From: Marinibacterium profundimaris
GTDB taxonomy: Bacteria; Pseudomonadota; Alphaproteobacteria; Rhodobacterales; Rhodobacteraceae
DNA length: 64,000 bases
Reading direction: 5' to 3'
Assembly (NCBI RefSeq): GCF_002210095.1
Contig: NZ_AQQR01000008.1
Coordinates: 62,001 to 126,000, forward strand
Of this stretch, positions 55,719-64,000 are shown in pieces (within the stretch, counting starts at the first letter, position 1; every line of letters starts with the position of its first letter). The position numbers were made by a program, and so were the translations under genes. A model generated the notes under the pieces. That model made no database searches and had not been told where the DNA came from. It saw only the letters and a program-made list of their open reading frames with translations.

Positions 55719-56528
55719 CTAGAAATCCACGCTCACGCCGGGCAGGTTCAGCGTCTTGAGCAGTTCGCGAAGCTCCTGCCGGGCGGCGATGTTGGACATG
55801 TTCAGCTGCCGCACGCCGATGTCGCGCAGGTCCAGCAGGGTCAGGCCGCGCGGGAACAATTCGCGGAAGATGACCCGTTCGGAGAACCCCGGGCCCACGC
55901 GAAAGCCGACGCGCTTGGCGAGCATGTCGAGCGCGGCTTCCATCTTTTCCTTGTTGGTCATTCGCTGGGCGCCGACCCGGTTGCGGATCACGATCCAGTC
56001 GATCGGCTTCAGCCCGGCGCGGGCACGCAGCTGGCGCGCGTTCCAGACCATCTCCGAGTAGACCGAGGGGCCCAGGATCTTCTCGCCCCGGCTGTCGATC
56101 CGCGCAAGCAGGTCGAAATCGACGAAACTGTCGTTCAGCGGTGTGATCAGCGTGTCGGCCAGGGAATGGGCCACCTGGCTCAGCCGGGTGTGAGACCCGG
56201 GGCAGTCGATCAGGATGAACTCGTGCCCCGGCTCCATCTGCGCGATCGCGGCCGACAGGCGCTGATCGTAGATGTTCTCGCCGTCCTTTAGCGTGGCGGG
56301 GTCGATCTCGGGCAGGGGAAAACTGTCGGGGCAGGGCAGGTCCAGCCGCGAGCGCGCGGAGAAGCCCTGGCGGTTCTCGATGTAGCGGGCGCAGGATTTC
56401 TGCCGCAGGTCCAGGTCGAGGACGGCAATGGAATGGCCCAGTCGCGCGAGGCCCGTGGCCACGTGCATCGAGACGGTGGATTTGCCTGCGCCGCCCTTCT
56501 CGTTGCCGACGACGATGATATGCGCCAT
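55719..56528 (-). CDS. mipZ: Division-plane positioning ATPase MipZ
   Basis: 269 residues starting MAHIIVVGNEKGGAGKST. The deviant Walker A EKGGAGKST (ParA/MinD type), Walker B FILIDCPGS and DLRDIGVRQLNMSNIAARQELRE near the end match MipZ. It forms a gradient from the ParB-bound poles and blocks FtsZ assembly there. The frame is open 44 codons upstream, but family alignment supports this start. Confidence 0.93.
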   Translation of the reverse strand: MAHIIVVGNEKGGAGKSTVSMHVATGLARLGHSIAVLDLDLRQKSCARYIENRQGFSARSRLDLPCPDSFPLPEIDPATLKDGENIYDQRLSAAIAQMEPGHEFILIDCPGSHTRLSQVAHSLADTLITPLNDSFVDFDLLARIDSRGEKILGPSVYSEMVWNARQLRARAGLKPIDWIVIRNRVGAQRMTNKEKMEAALDMLAKRVGFRVGPGFSERVIFRELFPRGLTLLDLRDIGVRQLNMSNIAARQELRELLKTLNLPGVSVDF

Positions 56529-56798
56529 GTCCGCTTCAGTCTTTCCAAAGGCCCTTAGGACCTTCTCTATATGGTGCGCCCCTGTCGATGAAAAGCGGTG
56601 GCGGCCCGTGTGGCGATCGCAACGCCCAAGTGTTGCGGGGGTGGTTCGGTTCCTGTGCACCGGGCCATGTTGCGTCCCCGGCCGCGCGGCCCACGGGAGT
56701 GGTCGGATCGCCGGTGCGGCTTCGGGTCAAGCCGGGTCCGGCGTGGCCTTGTCCGAGACGGTCCGGGGGCCGGGCCAGGGCAGGCGGGCGGGGCGCCG

Positions 56799-58802
56799 TC
56801 AGGCGGCGTGCGCGGTGTCGAACGCGTCCAGAAGCGGACCGATGAAGGGCACATAGGGGCGCCAGCGGCCGCGATTGCCATTGTAGATCTTACGCCGCAC
56901 CTGGTGGACGCTGGCGGTCAGCACGGCGCGGTCGACCGTTTCGGGATGAAGGCAATCGTCGCTCCATTCCAGCCCGCACCAGTCGACCACGCCGCGCATC
57001 GTGGGTTCGGGCGCGTCGACGATATCCTCGTAGCGCAGGGTGCGGATCCGATCCGGGAAGCACTGCGCCCAGTGGGCGGTCAGATCGCTGTAGAGGCGGT
57101 GGTAATGGACCAGGTCGGACAGCCCGTAGGCAAAGCCGTTGCCATGGGAGGAGAAGCTGGTGGTGAAGTTGGACCAGCAGGTCTCGACCGGGTCGCGGCG
57201 GACATGCAGAACGCGGGCGTCCGGCAGCGCCTTCAGCAAAAGGCCCACCCAGCGGAAGTTCAGCGGCATCTTGTCCAGCACCACGGGCGCGCCGCCCGCC
57301 ACGGCGGTCAGCCCGCTGCGCAGTTCGGTGGCGTAATGCGCCATCTCCTCGGCCAGGGGGGCCGGCCGCTGCTCGGCCTCGAGCCAGCGCATAATGTCGA
57401 GCGAGAGCCGTTCGACCATGGTGAGCTCGCCGGCGGCATGGGCGCCGGGCGCGGCCGAGAGCATCTGTTCGGTCAGGGTCGTGCCCGAGCGGGGCAGGCC
57501 GACGATGAAGACCGGGCGCACGCCTTCGGTGACCCCGGTGATGTCGGGCGTGTCGTCCGACATGCGGCGGATGGCCCGGAACAGCGCATCCTGGTTCGCG
57601 GGGCTGTACTGGATCAGCTCGCGCCGCTCGGCATTGGCGCGTTCAAGGTGGTCGTAGGCGCGGGCCGGGTCCGTCCCGATCCGATCGAGAAGGCGGAACA
57701 TGGCGAAGTTGGCCTTGGAGCGGTCCTGCAGCTGCAGTGTTTCCTTCCGCAACAGCTTGCGGGTGCGTCGGACGAGGTCGTCGGTGTCGCCCTCGTGCGC
57801 GAGGGTGACGAGGTTGAGCAGCGCATGAACATTGTCGGATTGCTCGGCCAGCGCGGCGCGATAGCGGTCGCGCGCGGCGGAGCGGTCGCCGGAGGCCGAG
57901 CAGATGACGCCGATATTGGTCAGGATCTGGCTGCGCTCGCGGGCGCTGCCAGCGTGTCTGAGCGCCTGTTCATGGGCGCCGAGCGCCATGTCCGACCGGC
58001 CCATGTCGCGCAGGACCTGGCCCAGCTGGTCCAGCGCGCGGCTGTTGCCCGGATCGCGGCCAAGCGCCTGGGTCAGCGCCTCGTAGGCGGCGGGGCCGTC
58101 GCCCATGCGCTGGTGGCAATTGGCCAGCAGCATCCAGCCCGGCAGGCTGTCCGGCGCGATGCGTGTGGCCATGCGCAGACATTCCTCGGCTTCCTTCAGG
58201 CGCAGCATCTCGATCAGGGTGCTGCCGCAATTCTGCCAGAGCCCGGCGTCGGCCGCGTCTTCCTCCAGCCGTTCGCGGTAGATCGTCAGAGCCTCCTCGG
58301 GGCGGTCGAGCATCCGCAGGCAGGCGGCGCGCAGCTCGCGCGTGGGTTTGCAGGTGGGGTCGTCTTCGAGGATCCCCTCGGCGGCCAAGAGTGCCTTGGA
58401 AAACTGTTTCTTGTGATAGAGCGCGTAGATCCATTGCAGGTGATCGGTGCCCTGTCGCCCGGCCGGAGCGGCCGTGGCGCTGATCAGGCTGCCCGTGCCC
58501 GAGGCGCCGAAGGCGGAGCCGGTCGCGATGCCGGGGCCTTGATCTGCGTGGCCCTGACCTGCGGCGCCCTGTCCTGCGGAAGTCTGTCCTGCGGAGCCCT
58601 GTCCCGGGCTGGCATCGGCCGCCACGCCCGCGCGGTCCAGTGCGGCCAGGGCCGCCTGAGCCTTGCGGTTGCCCGGGTAGGCGGCGAGGATCTCGACATA
58701 GATCTCTCGTGCGCGGACCGGGTCACCGCGCTTGGCGGCGGTCTTCGCGTCCGCCAGTTGTCTTGCGACCGATTTTCCCGAACTCGCTTTTGCTGATGTC
58801 AC
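56799..58802 (-). CDS. TPR-repeat sulfotransferase-like protein
   Basis: 667 residues from a GTG at 58802. The N-terminal half holds about six TPR units after a low-complexity AGQGx linker (a 15-bp DNA minisatellite). The C-terminal half is a PAPS-type sulfotransferase: VGLPRSGTTLTEQML is the 5'-phosphosulfate loop, DKMPLNFRWVG and HVRRDPVETCWSNF include the 3'-phosphate Ser/Arg region. Known relatives modify proteins or glycans; no target is evident. No signal peptide. The gap 56529-56798 to mipZ holds no gene. Confidence 0.85.
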   Translation of the reverse strand: MTSAKASSGKSVARQLADAKTAAKRGDPVRAREIYVEILAAYPGNRKAQAALAALDRAGVAADASPGQGSAGQTSAGQGAAGQGHADQGPGIATGSAFGASGTGSLISATAAPAGRQGTDHLQWIYALYHKKQFSKALLAAEGILEDDPTCKPTRELRAACLRMLDRPEEALTIYRERLEEDAADAGLWQNCGSTLIEMLRLKEAEECLRMATRIAPDSLPGWMLLANCHQRMGDGPAAYEALTQALGRDPGNSRALDQLGQVLRDMGRSDMALGAHEQALRHAGSARERSQILTNIGVICSASGDRSAARDRYRAALAEQSDNVHALLNLVTLAHEGDTDDLVRRTRKLLRKETLQLQDRSKANFAMFRLLDRIGTDPARAYDHLERANAERRELIQYSPANQDALFRAIRRMSDDTPDITGVTEGVRPVFIVGLPRSGTTLTEQMLSAAPGAHAAGELTMVERLSLDIMRWLEAEQRPAPLAEEMAHYATELRSGLTAVAGGAPVVLDKMPLNFRWVGLLLKALPDARVLHVRRDPVETCWSNFTTSFSSHGNGFAYGLSDLVHYHRLYSDLTAHWAQCFPDRIRTLRYEDIVDAPEPTMRGVVDWCGLEWSDDCLHPETVDRAVLTASVHQVRRKIYNGNRGRWRPYVPFIGPLLDAFDTAHAA
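58537..58611 (-). repeat. 15-bp minisatellite inside the sulfotransferase gene
   Basis: Five tandem 15-bp units starting at 58537, 58552, 58567, 58582 and 58597, close to CCCTGTCCTGCGGAG on the plus strand. They encode AGQGx repeats in the linker between the N-terminus and the TPR domain. Units differ by a few bases; copy number may vary between strains. Confidence 0.8.
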
Positions 58803-58875
58803 CCGACTCGTCCTGCGCCGTTGTCACTGGGGCGCAGACTGGGGCCAGAAGGTTTCCAAACCGTCACCGGAAACG

Positions 58876-58903
58876 AAAAACGCCGCCCCGGGGGGCGGCG
58901 TTT
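58876..58903 (-). terminator. Rho-independent terminator of rpmE
   Basis: Stem AACGCCGCC (58879-58887)/GGCGGCGTT (58894-58902), then TTTTT on the minus strand (58876-58880). It closes the ribosomal-protein block. Confidence 0.85.
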
Positions 58904-58924
58904 CGACGTCGAAAGAGCAATGGC

Positions 58925-59146
58925 TCAGAAGCCAAGCCCTTCGTATTTCTTCTTGAATTTCGAGACGCGGCCGCCCTGGTCCATCAGGCGGGTATTGCCG
59001 CCGGTCCATGCGGGGTGCGACGTCGGATCGATGTCGAGCGACAGCTGGTCGCCTTCCTTGCCCCAGGTCGATTTCATCTGGAGCACGGTGCCGTCGGTCA
59101 TCTTGACGTCGATGAGGTGGTACTCGGGATGGGTATCTTTTTTCAT
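58925..59146 (-). CDS. rpmE: 50S ribosomal protein L31
   Basis: 73 residues. [20 protein letters not shown] and [19 protein letters not shown] are typical. It lacks the CxxC pair of the zinc-binding L31 form, which suggests the Cys-free type. It follows rplS after 11 bases. Confidence 0.95.
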   Translation of the reverse strand: MKKDTHPEYHLIDVKMTDGTVLQMKSTWGKEGDQLSLDIDPTSHPAWTGGNTRLMDQGGRVSKFKKKYEGLGF

Positions 59147-59157
59147 CGTCCAGGTCC

Positions 59158-59553
59158 TCAGGCTTCGGCGCCGCCGGCCTTGTCGGCCTTGGGCTTGTAG
59201 TTGGAGACTTCTGCGATCCGGGCCGACTTGCCGCGGCGCGAGCGCAGGTAATACAGCTTGGCGCGGCGCACCTTGCCGCGGCGGACCACGGTGATGCTGT
59301 CGATGTTGGTCGAATACAGCGGGAACACGCGTTCCACGCCTTCGCCGAAGGAGATCTTGCGCACGGTGAACGTGCCGGCAATGCCTTCACCGTTCTTGCG
59401 GCTGATGCAGACGCCTTCGTAGTTCTGCACCCGGGTGCGCGTGCCCTCGGTCACCTTGTAGCCGACGCGAATGGTGTCGCCGGCCTTGAAATCGGGAATG
59501 TCCTTCCCGAGCGAGGCGATCTGTTCCGCCTCGAGTTGCGCGATCAGGTCCAT
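59158..59553 (-). CDS. rplS: 50S ribosomal protein L19
   Basis: 131 residues from ATG 59553, which has AGGAGTG upstream; a GTG at 59562 would overlap the ribosome site. Signature [20 protein letters not shown] then VQNYEGVCI, and [20 protein letters not shown]. It sits at the interface with the 30S subunit. It is separated from trmD by two unrelated genes and a 350-base gap. Confidence 0.96.
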   Translation of the reverse strand: MDLIAQLEAEQIASLGKDIPDFKAGDTIRVGYKVTEGTRTRVQNYEGVCISRKNGEGIAGTFTVRKISFGEGVERVFPLYSTNIDSITVVRRGKVRRAKLYYLRSRRGKSARIAEVSNYKPKADKAGGAEA

Positions 59554-59902
59554 CTGATCCACTCCTAAATCTGCTCGCGGTTTTGTCCGCGAAGGTCTGG
59601 CGCCTCAGAGCTCCGGTCTTCTGTCGGGTCCGCCGCAGCGCCCGCCGGAGGGTTCAGGACACGTTTCTTTCGTCACGTCTTGCTCTGGTGGGCCGGCCGG
59701 GTGTCCGGAGGAAGAAATCCGGTTCGCGGCAGAACAGCCCGAGCGCCGGTGCCCCCGAAAGGGGCCCGGACCCGCGCGATGTACAGGGAGTCGCCGGGTG
59801 GATCAACCCGTTTCGTGCAGGGTCGGGCCAGGGTGTCCCGCCTCGGTCCGGCCGGTCGGCCCCGTCGCCGGCCGTGACCGGCCGTCTCCGTATCCGAGGC
59901 GC
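59554..59902. other. Intergenic region upstream of rplS
   Basis: 349 bases that must contain the rplS-rpmE promoter (minus strand). I see short GC palindromes (CGGCCG near 59870) but no definite terminator, promoter or leader motif. No gene is supported on either strand. Confidence 0.45.
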
Positions 59903-60190
59903 TCAGCCGAAGACGTCGGACCATTCGGGATGGCGGCCATATTGCGCCTTCACGAAGGGGCAGAGCGGGATGACCTTGTAGCCGGAGGCGCGGGCATCGG
60001 CCACCAGCGCCTCGACCAGCGCGCGGCCCACACCCTTGCCCTTGAGCTCTTCGGGCACGCCGGTGTGGTCGGCGATGACCAGGGTCGGGCTGGTCTTGGA
60101 GAAGGTCAGTTCGGCCTCGTGGCTCTCGACAACGGCGACGAAACGGCCCTTCGTCTCGCCCTCTTCGCGGGTTACTGTGATGTCGGTCAT
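59903..60190 (-). CDS. Small GNAT-family acetyltransferase
   Basis: 95 residues, minimal Gcn5-like fold of the YjdJ/COG2388 group. EELKGKGVGRALVEALVADA is the acetyl-CoA pyrophosphate loop, and VIPLCPFVKAQYGRHPEWSDV is the typical end. The start overlaps the stop of the CDGSH gene (ATGA at 60187-60190). Substrate unknown. Confidence 0.88.
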   Translation of the reverse strand: MTDITVTREEGETKGRFVAVVESHEAELTFSKTSPTLVIADHTGVPEELKGKGVGRALVEALVADARASGYKVIPLCPFVKAQYGRHPEWSDVFG

Positions 60191-60837
60191 TCGGTGCCTT
60201 CCGTGGCAGGGGCGGTGAAGCCCGCTTTCTTGTGACTGCCGTCGCAGAACGGCTTGTTGGCCGAGTGCCCGCAGCGGCAGAGAAAGGCGCTCTTGCAGGT
60301 GGTGACGCGGCGGCCGGAGGCGGCGACGATCTCGAGGTTGCCGGAGACGCGGACCGGGCCGTCCTCGAACGCGGTCAGCTCGATGGGTCCGTCGCGGGCC
60401 TCGAGCTCGGCCTGTTCGTCGCGGGTGTCGGGCTCTCCGGTGGCGGCGAAGCCGGCCTTTTCGTGGCTGCCGTCGCAATAGGGCATGTTCGACGACGCGC
60501 CGCAGCGGCAGATCAGGGTGCGCTTGCGCGGCGGCTCGCCGGGGATGCGCAGGTCGGCGCGGAATTCGTTCGGGCCGTTTTCCCAGGTGCGCAGCGCGTT
60601 GACGCGGGGGACGGGCTCGTCCTGGCCGCCATCGTGGCGCGTGTAGCTCAGCGCGCCGGAGGGGCAGGCGTCGATCACGCGGGCGATCTCTTCGGTGGGG
60701 GCCTCTTCGGGGAAGATCCAGCCGCCCCTGGTGCCGGGGCGGAAGACGTCCGGCAGGCCGAGGACGCAGCGGCGGGCGTGGATGCACGTCTTGCCGTCCC
60801 AGTGGACGGTGATCGTATCGCTTGAGGTGTCGGACAT
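60187..60837 (-). CDS. Iron-sulfur protein with one mono-cluster and two CDGSH domains
   Basis: 216 residues with three putative Fe-S modules. The first (1-75) is a divergent ferredoxin-like domain with Cys18, Cys24 and Cys58. Two CDGSH motifs follow: Cys110, Cys112, Cys121, His125 and Cys187, Cys189, Cys198, His202, each fitting a 3Cys-1His [2Fe-2S] cluster. Likely a cytoplasmic electron-transfer or Fe-S handling protein. Coupled to a GNAT gene and inserted between trmD and rplS. Confidence 0.9.
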   Translation of the reverse strand: MSDTSSDTITVHWDGKTCIHARRCVLGLPDVFRPGTRGGWIFPEEAPTEEIARVIDACPSGALSYTRHDGGQDEPVPRVNALRTWENGPNEFRADLRIPGEPPRKRTLICRCGASSNMPYCDGSHEKAGFAATGEPDTRDEQAELEARDGPIELTAFEDGPVRVSGNLEIVAASGRRVTTCKSAFLCRCGHSANKPFCDGSHKKAGFTAPATEGTE

Positions 60838-60911
60838 GGCGGGGCTCCTGTCGGAAAGCTTGGCTGTCCCCGGAAACCTAGCCCGGATTGCCACGCGACC
60901 AACGCGGAATC

Positions 60912-61721
60912 CTACCGCGCCGGCTTGCGGCCCCGGTACTCTGCCCAGAGATCGGGCCGGCGGGCCTTGGTGATGGCCTCGGCCTGGTCCTGGCGCCACG
61001 CGGCGATGCGGCCGTGGTGGCCGGACATCAGCACCTCTGGGATGGGGTGGCCCTGCCACTCGGCCGGGCGGGTGTAGTGCGGATGTTCCAGCAGCCCGTC
61101 GGAGAAGCTTTCGTCCACCGCCGAGCTGGCGTTGCCGAGCACGCCGGGCATCAGGCGGACGGTGGCGTCGATCAGCGCCTGCGCGGCGATCTCACCGCCG
61201 GTCATGACGAAATCGCCAAGCGAGACCTCCTGCACGCCGTAATGCTGCAGGACGCGTTCGTCGACGCCTTCGAACCGGCCGCAGATCAGGGTCATGCCGT
61301 CGGTGCGGGCGAGATTGCGCATCATCGGCTGGTCCATGCGGCGGCCGCGGGGCGACAGGTAGATCAGAGGCCAGTTCGGCGTGGTGCCGGCCATGGCCTG
61401 TTCGATCGCGGGGCCCAGCACGTCGGCGCGCAGAACCATGCCGGCGCCGCCGCCGGCCGGCGTGTCATCGACATTGCGGTGCTTGCCGATCCCGAAGTCG
61501 CGCAGGTCGATGGTCTGCAGCTGCCAGAGCCCGTCCTTCAGCGCCTTGCCGGTGAGGCTTTCGCCCAGCACGCCGGGGAAGGCGGAGGGGAAGAGGGTGA
61601 TGATCCGGGCCTGCCAGACGCCGTGCAGGTCCGGCGTCGCGGTCATCAGCTCGCGCGGCTTGGCCGAGACGCGCACGGCCTTGCGGCCGAGGGACCGGCC
61701 GGGGGAAGGCGTGTCGCTCAT
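60912..61721 (-). CDS. trmD: tRNA (guanine-37-N1)-methyltransferase
   Basis: 269 residues with an extra N-terminal 35. LSPRGRRMDQPMMRNLA, LICGRFEGVDERVL and the trefoil-knot SAM loop SLGDFVMTGGEIAA are clear TrmD motifs; EVLMSGHHGRIAAWR lies near the end. It methylates G37 next to the anticodon and prevents frameshifting. A GAGAGG ribosome site supports the start. Confidence 0.96.
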   Translation of the reverse strand: MSDTPSPGRSLGRKAVRVSAKPRELMTATPDLHGVWQARIITLFPSAFPGVLGESLTGKALKDGLWQLQTIDLRDFGIGKHRNVDDTPAGGGAGMVLRADVLGPAIEQAMAGTTPNWPLIYLSPRGRRMDQPMMRNLARTDGMTLICGRFEGVDERVLQHYGVQEVSLGDFVMTGGEIAAQALIDATVRLMPGVLGNASSAVDESFSDGLLEHPHYTRPAEWQGHPIPEVLMSGHHGRIAAWRQDQAEAITKARRPDLWAEYRGRKPAR

Positions 61722-61752
61722 CTGGACCTCTCGGGGACGGGGCGCATGGCGG

Positions 61753-62370
61753 TCAGAACAGACCGTCGGGCGGATCGGCGACGATCCGGCCCGAGGCGAG
61801 ATCGACGGTGGGCACGGCGGCCAGGGTGAAGGGCAGCAGCACGGTGTTCTTCAGGCCGGGGCCGTGGATTTCCAGCAGGTCGGAGGCGCCGTGGTTGAGC
61901 ACCGATTTGACCCGGCCGAGCCGCGTGCCGCCGGTGTCGAAGACATCGAGGCCGATCAGGTCGGCATGGTAATATTCGTCGTCGGGCAGCTCGGGCAGGC
62001 GGTCGCGGCCGACATAGAGGCGCAGGCCCTTCAGCGCATCGGCCTGTTCCTTGGTCGAGACCCCGCCGAGGCGGGCGGCGAAACCGTTCTTGACGCTGCG
62101 CACGAGGCGCACGTCGTATGTCGTGGTGCCGTCCTCGGACGCGAGCGGGCCGTAGGTGGCGATATCGTCGGGGATGGCGCAGAAGCTCTTGAGCCGCACC
62201 TCTCCGCGGACGCCGAAGGAGCCGGCGATGGCGCCGACGCAGACCCGGTCGGCGGTTTCGGGGCCGGGTGGCGAACCGGCAGTCGGGCCGGATGTCGGGG
62301 CAGCCGCCTTGCCGGCGGTCTTGCGGCCGCGGGGGGGCTTTGCGGATCCGGAGCTGTCGGGGTCTGTCAT
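61753..62370 (-). CDS. rimM: Ribosome maturation factor RimM
   Basis: 205 residues; the first 40 are a Pro/Ala/Lys-rich extension. [19 protein letters not shown] opens the RimM domain, [15 protein letters not shown] the PRC-barrel domain. It helps 30S head assembly near S19. Lies between rpsP and trmD in the classical order. Confidence 0.95.
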   Translation of the reverse strand: MTDPDSSGSAKPPRGRKTAGKAAAPTSGPTAGSPPGPETADRVCVGAIAGSFGVRGEVRLKSFCAIPDDIATYGPLASEDGTTTYDVRLVRSVKNGFAARLGGVSTKEQADALKGLRLYVGRDRLPELPDDEYYHADLIGLDVFDTGGTRLGRVKSVLNHGASDLLEIHGPGLKNTVLLPFTLAAVPTVDLASGRIVADPPDGLF

Positions 62371-62479
62371 GCCGGGCCTCCCTGCAGGGTCACGGGGGAG
62401 GATATCCCCCGGACCGGAACTCGGGACGGGGGTGGACGCTTGCCTGCGGCATCGCCCCACCCGCCGTCCCGCAACGGGC

Positions 62480-62866
62480 TCATTCTGCCGCGGCTTCCTC
62501 GGCCGGAGCGTTGGCGGCTTCGGCCGCTTCGGCTGCCTTGGCGGCCTTCTCGTCGGCGCGTTCCTGGGCCTTCTTGCCCGGGGTGCCCTTGTTGGGGTTG
62601 TTGCGCTCGGCCTTCTCGCGGGTGCCGGCGGCTTCGAGCATGCGGGCAATCCGGTCGGTGGGCTGGGCGCCCTGGTCGAGCCAGTACTGCACGCGTTCCA
62701 TGTTCATCTGGACGCGCTGCTCGTTGTCCTTGGGCAGGAGCGGGTTGTAGGTGCCCAGCTTCTCGATGAAGCGGCCGTCGCGCGGCTTGCGGCTGTCGGC
62801 CGCGACGATGCGGTAGAAGGGGCGCTTCTTGGACCCGCCACGGGCCAGTCGGATCTTCATAGCCAT
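62480..62866 (-). CDS. rpsP: 30S ribosomal protein S16
   Basis: 128 residues with an AAGGAG ribosome site. [20 protein letters not shown] is the conserved start. The C-terminus has a 45-residue Ala/Glu/Lys-rich extension ([20 protein letters not shown]), common in this family of bacteria. First gene of rpsP-rimM-trmD. The 109-base gap to rimM contains a GC hairpin. Confidence 0.96.
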   Translation of the reverse strand: MAMKIRLARGGSKKRPFYRIVAADSRKPRDGRFIEKLGTYNPLLPKDNEQRVQMNMERVQYWLDQGAQPTDRIARMLEAAGTREKAERNNPNKGTPGKKAQERADEKAAKAAEAAEAANAPAEEAAAE

Positions 62867-62933
62867 TGTCTGTTCTCCTTATCGAATGGCGTTGGGTCGG
62901 TGGCATCTGCCACCGGTTCTTCCGGGGTCGGCG

Positions 62934-63233
62934 TTATGCCTTGTGCTTCCGGTGATGCCGGATCACCTCCTGAATGATGAAATTCAGGAATTCCTTCGCG
63001 AATTCCGGGTCGAGGTCGGCCTCGCGGGCCAGCGCCTCGAGCCGGGCGATCTGTTTCTCCTCGCGCGCGGGGTCCGACGGCGGCAGATCGTGTTCCGCCT
63101 TCAGCCGGCCGACCGCCTGCGTGTGCTTGAACCGCTCGCCCAGCGTGTAGACGAGGATCGCGTCCAGCCGGTCGATGCTTTCGCGGTGCTCTTTCAGGAT
63201 CTCCGCCGCGCGGGCGACTGTGTCTTCAGTCAA
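62934..63233 (-). CDS. Chorismate mutase, AroQ type
   Basis: 99 residues from a TTG at 63233 that overlaps the end of the GNAT gene by 8 bases; no ATG fits. HRESIDRLDAILVYTLGERF then KHTQAVGRLKAEHDLPPSDP is the AroQ helix pattern with the catalytic Arg/Lys set. It turns chorismate into prephenate for Phe/Tyr synthesis. Confidence 0.88.
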   Translation of the reverse strand: MTEDTVARAAEILKEHRESIDRLDAILVYTLGERFKHTQAVGRLKAEHDLPPSDPAREEKQIARLEALAREADLDPEFAKEFLNFIIQEVIRHHRKHKA

Positions 63234-63831
63234 TGGACCATCCTTTCGGCTTGAACAGCGGATCGCGGTAATGGCTGATCTCCATCTCGATCCCGTGGGC
63301 GAGCTGGCTGTCGTCGAGCGCGGCCGGCGCCGGATGGCGGTAGACCGCGTCGTTGCCGTCGATCGTCGCGGCGTCGTGGTCCTTCCAGGCGCCGAGCCGT
63401 TCGGCCAGCCGGATCGAATCGAGGTTCTTCGGGTCGATGTAGCTGACCGCGCCCTCCCAGCCGAGCTGGTCGTAGAGATAGTGGCGCGCGGCATGGACCG
63501 CTTCCAGCGCATAGCCGCGGCCGGCCTTCTCGGGCCAGATCACCCAGGCGATCTCGGGCTCGGGCCATTTCGCGGGCTTCCAGCCGCCGGCCATGCCGTA
63601 GGTCTCGTCGGTGGCCTTGTCGTGGATCATCCACATGCCATAGCCGCGGATCTGCCAGTGGCCGATCTCGGCGGCGTAGAGCATCCAGGATTCGTAGGGG
63701 TTCAGCGGCCCGCCCATGAACCGCGCGCGGTAGCTGGTGAAGGTGGCCTTGAAATCCGGGTAATCCTCGGCCTCGGGCCCGCGCATCACGAGGCGCGCGG
63801 TTTCCAGCACGGGAATGTTCATCGCGGTCAT
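63226..63831 (-). CDS. GNAT N-acetyltransferase, RimJ/RimL type
   Basis: 201 residues. ETARLVMRGPEAEDYPDF is the usual RimL-like start; the acetyl-CoA region is KAGRGYALEAVHAARHYLYD and SYIDPKNLDSIRLAERLGA the C-terminal motif. The ATG overlaps the stop of the next upstream gene (ATGA at 63828-63831), which is a close paralogue. Substrate unknown. Confidence 0.9.
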   Translation of the reverse strand: MTAMNIPVLETARLVMRGPEAEDYPDFKATFTSYRARFMGGPLNPYESWMLYAAEIGHWQIRGYGMWMIHDKATDETYGMAGGWKPAKWPEPEIAWVIWPEKAGRGYALEAVHAARHYLYDQLGWEGAVSYIDPKNLDSIRLAERLGAWKDHDAATIDGNDAVYRHPAPAALDDSQLAHGIEMEISHYRDPLFKPKGWSID

Positions 63832-64000
63832 GCCGACACCCCCGGGGTGTGGCGGAAGACCAGCGTGCCCTCCCAGCCGTCGAGGTCGGGGTGGGCCCCG
63901 TCGGGATCGTGCACGGCGCCAAGGCGTTCGGCCAGGGCGATGGAGCGGGCGTTGTCCTGATCGATGTAGCTGACGGCGGTGGTCCAGCCCAGGTTGTCCC
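63828..64000 (-). CDS. GNAT N-acetyltransferase paralogue, C-terminal part
   Basis: The frame is open to the window edge, so the N-terminus is missing. The visible end, with DNLGWTTAVSYIDQDNARSI then ALAERLGAVHDPDG, parallels DQLGWEGAVSYIDPKNLDSI of the following gene. A tandem duplication of RimJ/RimL-type acetyltransferases is evident. Confidence 0.85.
   Translation of the reverse strand, partial: DNLGWTTAVSYIDQDNARSIALAERLGAVHDPDGAHPDLDGWEGTLVFRHTPGVSA

Noticed and set aside
56598-58796. 732-codon plus-strand frame over the sulfotransferase gene
   Set aside because: Compositionally biased shadow; the opposite frame encodes TPR and PAPS motifs.
59583-59981. 132-codon plus-strand ORF upstream of rplS
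   Set aside because: No ribosome site, Arg/Gly/Pro-rich composition and overlap with the GNAT gene end.

Overview
This window is chromosomal DNA from an alphaproteobacterium, most likely the Rhodobacteraceae (Roseobacter group). It is very GC-rich and has MipZ in place of a Min system. It carries the rpsP-rimM-trmD-rplS-rpmE ribosomal block typical of the group, a glycine-riboswitch gcvTHP operon, sitABCD and a homogentisate cluster. I saw no rRNA, tRNA, CRISPR, prophage or intact insertion sequence. All assignments are by eye; no database search was run.

Layout. 1-10.3 kb: the end of a patatin-like lipase, a universal stress protein with an AGCS amino-acid:sodium symporter, an MFS exporter with a His-rich tail, a soluble five-PAS chemoreceptor coupled to a triple-CheW protein, and a ClC antiporter. 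10.4-17.5 kb: one 7-kb gene for a giant Gly-rich autotransporter. 17.5-28.1 kb: a sulfatase remnant, a CaiB/racemase-type CoA enzyme, a TetR regulator and a divergent Liv-type ABC transporter operon with acyl-CoA ligase, binding protein and acyl-CoA dehydrogenase. Together these look like uptake, CoA activation and oxidation of an organic acid rather than amino-acid transport alone. 28.3-31.9 kb: sitABCD manganese/iron uptake. 32.1-36.7 kb: tandem glycine riboswitch and gcvT-gcvH-gcvP. 37-39.3 kb: a cyclase-family hydrolase, a K+ channel with a zinc-ribbon tail and a small unknown protein. 39.6-42.8 kb: an oxidoreductase-SelD fusion converging on mnmH (selenouridine tRNA modification). 43.1-45.5 kb: the arsenate-detoxifying GAPDH/ArsJ pair. 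45.6-48.3 kb: a deaminase-like amidohydrolase, a RidA-family protein and a secreted cyclase. 48.5-55.6 kb: a homogentisate catabolic cluster (hmgA, fahA, VOC, MBL, DinB, FAD hydroxylase, DUF2783) with divergent MarR. 55.7-58.8 kb: mipZ and a TPR-sulfotransferase. 58.9-64 kb: the ribosomal/tRNA-modification block with chorismate mutase and two tandem GNATs.

The least explained structure is a dispersed intergenic repeat of about 23 bp (six near-complete copies and one partial copy between 8.7 and 53.7 kb), sometimes followed by two hairpins and once arranged as a large inverted pair between convergent genes. Other candidates for novelty are a DinB-fold protein that may replace maleylacetoacetate isomerase in the homogentisate cluster, a roughly 227-bp insertion between livG and livF that duplicates the gene junction, two short coupled leader ORFs flanking the TetR locus, and a 42-bp nested operator dyad.
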